Translations under genes and position numbers: made by a program
From: Streptomyces avermitilis MA-4680 = NBRC 14893
GTDB lineage: Bacteria; Actinomycetota; Actinomycetes; Streptomycetales; Streptomycetaceae
Length of the DNA: 64,000 nt
NCBI RefSeq assembly: GCF_000009765.2
Contig: NC_003155.5
Location: forward strand, 868,001-932,000
Direction: 5' to 3'
Part shown: piece after piece, positions 62,076 to 64,000 of the stretch
Numbering within the stretch: the first letter of the stretch is position 1
How the letters are laid out: every line of letters starts with the position of its first letter
The notes under the pieces: generated by a model
Databases searched by the model: none
Seen by the model: the letters and a program-made list of their open reading frames with translations, nothing else
Told to the model about the DNA's origin: nothing

Positions 62076-62133
62076 GTCAGCGCAAACCAGCGGCGGCCAG
62101 CCGCGCATTCCGGTTCTTGTGTGACGGCTCCTT

Positions 62134-62177
62134 GTCAGTTGTGTGTACGCGGCCGGTCAGTTGTACGTACGCGGCCG
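62134..62177. repeat. 22-bp tandem repeat upstream of the LLM gene
   Basis: GTCAGTTGTGTGTACGCGG(CCG) and GTCAGTTGTACGTACGCGG(CCG) are head to tail, differing at two positions; the second has the GTACGTAC palindrome. Placement 59 bp upstream of the LLM start fits a regulator-binding site. Confidence 0.7.
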
Positions 62178-62472
62178 CCATGCGCGTCCGGCCCACCGAC
62201 CCGCTGATCTTGGTGACAGGAAGCCTGCCCTCGTGGCAACTGCCGTGCTTCACCACAAGAAGCCACAACGGCACCCGGCCCACCGCCCCTGAGCAGGGTG
62301 CTTGATACTCAACAGGCCCGACTCACCGCGCCGCGGCGCCGCCAGGGGCGAAGCCAAGCCTCGTGCGGCCCCCGCGCGAGATCCAAGGACGACTACGGTG
62401 GCCGGCCCGCACAGCACAACCCGCACCCCCGGCCACCAGCACCCTCCCGACCACCCGACCTAAGGAACGCAC

Positions 62473-62895
62473 ATGACCCAGATGCCCGGCACGGCCAGAT
62501 GCGCTCGCGCCATCCTCGTCGTCGTGGGCACAGTGAACGCCGCCACCGTCGCATGGCTGACGGCAGCCGCCGCCACGCTCGAGACCGGCGCCCTGGGCGA
62601 GCTGGTCCTGGGCATCCTGCTCCTCGCCGCAATCGTGTCTGCGGCACTCGCCATCGCCTCGTTCACCATCGCGGCGAAATTCACCCACGGCAGCAGCAAG
62701 ACCCGCACCGGCGCGGCCGCCGTCGGCTGGATCACCATCCTCGCCGGCACCATCGCCCTTCTGACCGACCACCCCATGGGGGCCGCCGGCGCCGCAGCGG
62801 GCACACTCCTCACAGCCCTCTCCACCAGAACCGGCACCAGAGACTGGTTCGACCGCCCACGCCTCCCCCGACCACCCCGCAACGCAAACCACTGA
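62473..62895 (+). CDS. four-helix membrane protein of unknown function
   Basis: A 140-residue integral membrane protein. Hydrophobic segments at about residues 13-34 (AILVVVGTVNAATVAWLTAA), 40-68, 84-98 and 101-115 suggest four helices, followed by a basic C-terminus (TRDWFDRPRLPRPPRN). ATG at 62473 has a good AAGGA ribosome-binding site 8 bases upstream. No family recognised. Codon use is typical for the window, so it is probably a real gene. Confidence 0.7.
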   Translation: MTQMPGTARCARAILVVVGTVNAATVAWLTAAAATLETGALGELVLGILLLAAIVSAALAIASFTIAAKFTHGSSKTRTGAAAVGWITILAGTIALLTDHPMGAAGAAAGTLLTALSTRTGTRDWFDRPRLPRPPRNANH

Positions 62896-63059
62896 ACCGC
62901 CGGTTATCCCGGCATGTCGGTCCCGGTCGTGACCGATCCGCGGACCATGACCGCCGGTCGTGAACCTCGTCGACCCTCACGGTGACACGTTCGGTGCCGG
63001 CCACGTCCAGGACGCCGGGTACAGGCACCCGTGACATCCAGGCCAGCGACGGTGGTCGT

Positions 63060-63182
63060 CGCTAGCTGAGGCGGGACCGGCGGGGCGAAGCCGATCGCTT
63101 CGTCGTACTTCTGGCGGGTCGTCATCACGCAGTGGTGGAGCTGGCCGAGCAGACGGTTGAGCAGGTGGCGGACGACCACCCG
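63060..63182 (-). pseudogene. transposase C-terminal fragment (IS110-like)
   Basis: The minus strand encodes VRHLLNRLLGQLHHCVMTTR, then KYDEAIGFAPP, similar to the end of IS110-type transposases. About 40 codons only. Assignment from memory and moderate. Confidence 0.4.
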
Positions 63183-63200
63183 GCTTTGCAGACGAGGGTG

Positions 63201-63619
63201 TCAGCAGACGACGGTGAGCGAGAACGGCCGGTCGCTGTCCACGGCGGCGCTGCCGCCGGCGGACGGCGTCGCGGTGCGGATGTAGAGCGTGTTGGGCCCC
63301 CCTTGCCGACCAGGATGGACGAGCTGCCCGGGCCGGGGTCGGTGCCGTTGTTGGTATTGATCGTGCCCAGAAGGGCGCAGTCGGCGAGGTTGCCGTAGAT
63401 GTCCAGGGCGTAGCGGCCGGTGCCGAGCTTCCGGATCGCCGAGATGCCCGACCCGCCCAGGAGCACACCGTCCGCGCGGACCTTGGCCCAGGCGGTCGGG
63501 GCCGCCGCGGCGTGAGACACCTCCCGCGTCTCGGCGGACGCGGACGACACCGCGACCGCGGCCCCGATCGTGAGGGCCATCACCGCGGCCCCGAGGACCA
63601 GCTTCCTTGATCCGTTCGT
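63201..63619 (-). pseudogene. small secreted protein with lost start codon and frameshift
   Basis: After a good ribosome-binding site (AGGGAGAG) the expected ATG is ACG (63617-63619), followed by NGSRKLVLGAAVMALTIGAA, a clear signal peptide ending SSASA, and a mature domain with VRADGVLLGGSGISAIRKLG and YALDIYGNLADCALLGTINT. A G6 run at 63296-63301 shifts the frame; the tail with NTLYIRTATPSAGGSAAVDS and SLTVVC and stop continues in the next frame. With G7 the frame would be whole. Function unknown. Confidence 0.65.
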
Positions 63620-63884
63620 GGTTCTCTCCCTGCCGAAGAATGAATCGGAGCAGGTGGCCCTCCCCGGGTAAGGGCTCACCGGGGAGGACTCTCCTCCCTC
63701 CCCGACCGGCAGCAGAAGGCCTCGCGGCGAGAGTCACCCCAAATGATCGAGCTGCCCTATGCGCACATTCACTCGAAAGAGCATTGTCGTCTCCCATCTG
63801 TCAGCGAAAGGCATGATGAGGCGAGACGAAGCCCCCACCAGCCGGAACCGACCGCCCAGCCTAGGACCCCGCCGGGCCGGGCTC

Positions 63885-64000
63885 CTACTGCTGTTGCTGA
63901 TCCTGCTGCTGGTCTTGTTGCTGCTGGTCCTGCTGTTGCTGATCCTGCTGTTGCTGATCCTGCTGTTGCTGATCCTGCTGCTGGTCCTGCTGCTGGTCCT
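63885..64000 (-). CDS. C-terminal Gln/Asp-repeat of a protein entering from the right
   Basis: On the minus strand the last 115 bp read as a regular series of Asp followed by three or four Gln, ending with TAG at 63885-63887. The plus strand would be a Leu/Ile/Val run without start. The strict 12- or 15-base unit (CTG/TTG with GATC or GGTC) makes replication slippage likely. The rest of the gene is outside the window; strand choice is an inference. Confidence 0.5.
   Translation of the reverse strand, partial: DQQQDQQQDQQQQDQQQQDQQQQDQQQQDQQQDQQQQ

Noticed and set aside
1..64000. Biosynthetic gene cluster, prophage, CRISPR array or tRNA-borne integrative element
   Set aside because: No core PKS/NRPS genes, phage structural genes, regularly spaced repeats or tRNA were found; recombinase pieces are isolated scraps without attachment sites.

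Overview
The window looks like Streptomyces chromosomal DNA, probably accessory (arm-like) sequence. Coding strands have very high third-position GC, GTG starts are common, and the families are typical of the genus: a SigB-type stress sigma factor, SpoIIE phosphatase, CASTOR/POLLUX-like channel, YbdK ligase, F420-type LLM oxidoreductase, and many TetR/LysR/AraC regulators. No tRNA, rRNA or CRISPR array was seen. The most striking feature is how many intact single genes lie between sharply cut gene fragments: I count more than 30 truncated or frameshifted remnants, at least ten of them from transposases or recombinases (IS5, IS701, IS605/TnpB, Tn3, ISL3 and IS110-like, tyrosine recombinase). 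Only one IS, an IS630 member, is structurally complete. Layout: 1-5001 is a minus-strand catabolic operon (YWTD propeller, 3-hydroxyacyl-CoA dehydrogenase, enoyl-CoA hydratase, class III CoA-transferase, acyl-CoA dehydrogenase) whose content resembles carnitine/acyl-CoA degradation. 5002-10440 is a decay zone: IS5 scrap, frameshifted hydrolase, doubly frameshifted GlxA-type regulator, alcohol dehydrogenase tail, then RapZ-like, FtsX-like and histidine-kinase scraps around an intact SDR. 10482-19036 holds an epimerase, two VOC proteins, a DUF4265 protein, a LysR/NmrA/darcynin cluster, an internally inverted IS701 remnant and a secreted S41 peptidase. 19698-22906 contains a HAD hydrolase and then an intact stress module (CsbD, small hydrophobic protein, PRC-barrel protein, SigB) with strong terminators and a SigB-like promoter. 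23038-27703 has an AraC regulator, an I36 peptidase inhibitor beside its own decayed duplicate, and the IS630 element inserted exactly in the inhibitor stop codon. 28150-34592 has a DUF6183-like protein, a secreted vanadium haloperoxidase, a head-to-head truncated methyltransferase/TetR pair and YbdK. 35011-38100 has a VOC protein and TetR regulator, then a mosaic of NTPase, Tn3 and SDR scraps. 38101-43467 has the CASTOR/POLLUX-like protein, an L,D-transpeptidase and a GNAT acetyltransferase. 43695-47750 joins a RiPP-type methyltransferase remnant tail-to-tail with a truncated multicopper oxidase, followed by a 32-residue leader-like ORF coupled to a SAM methyltransferase, and an MFS gene with a nonsense codon. 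48344-55700 has the SpoIIE phosphatase, a dnaE-like gene whose centre is missing and replaced by a recombinase scrap and a VOC gene, an SDR/LysR divergon, and truncated GntR and aldolase genes. 55778-58167 is an intact FAD-monooxygenase/TetR divergon with clear operators and a probably leaderless regulator. 58245-64000 has an FBP-domain protein whose regulator is truncated although its operator is intact, a frameshifted SGNH hydrolase, an LLM oxidoreductase, a small membrane protein, a secreted-protein pseudogene lacking a start codon, and the start of a Gln/Asp repeat. All family calls are from reading motifs by eye. Indels in otherwise conserved genes could be real decay or sequencing error, and this cannot be settled from the sequence alone.
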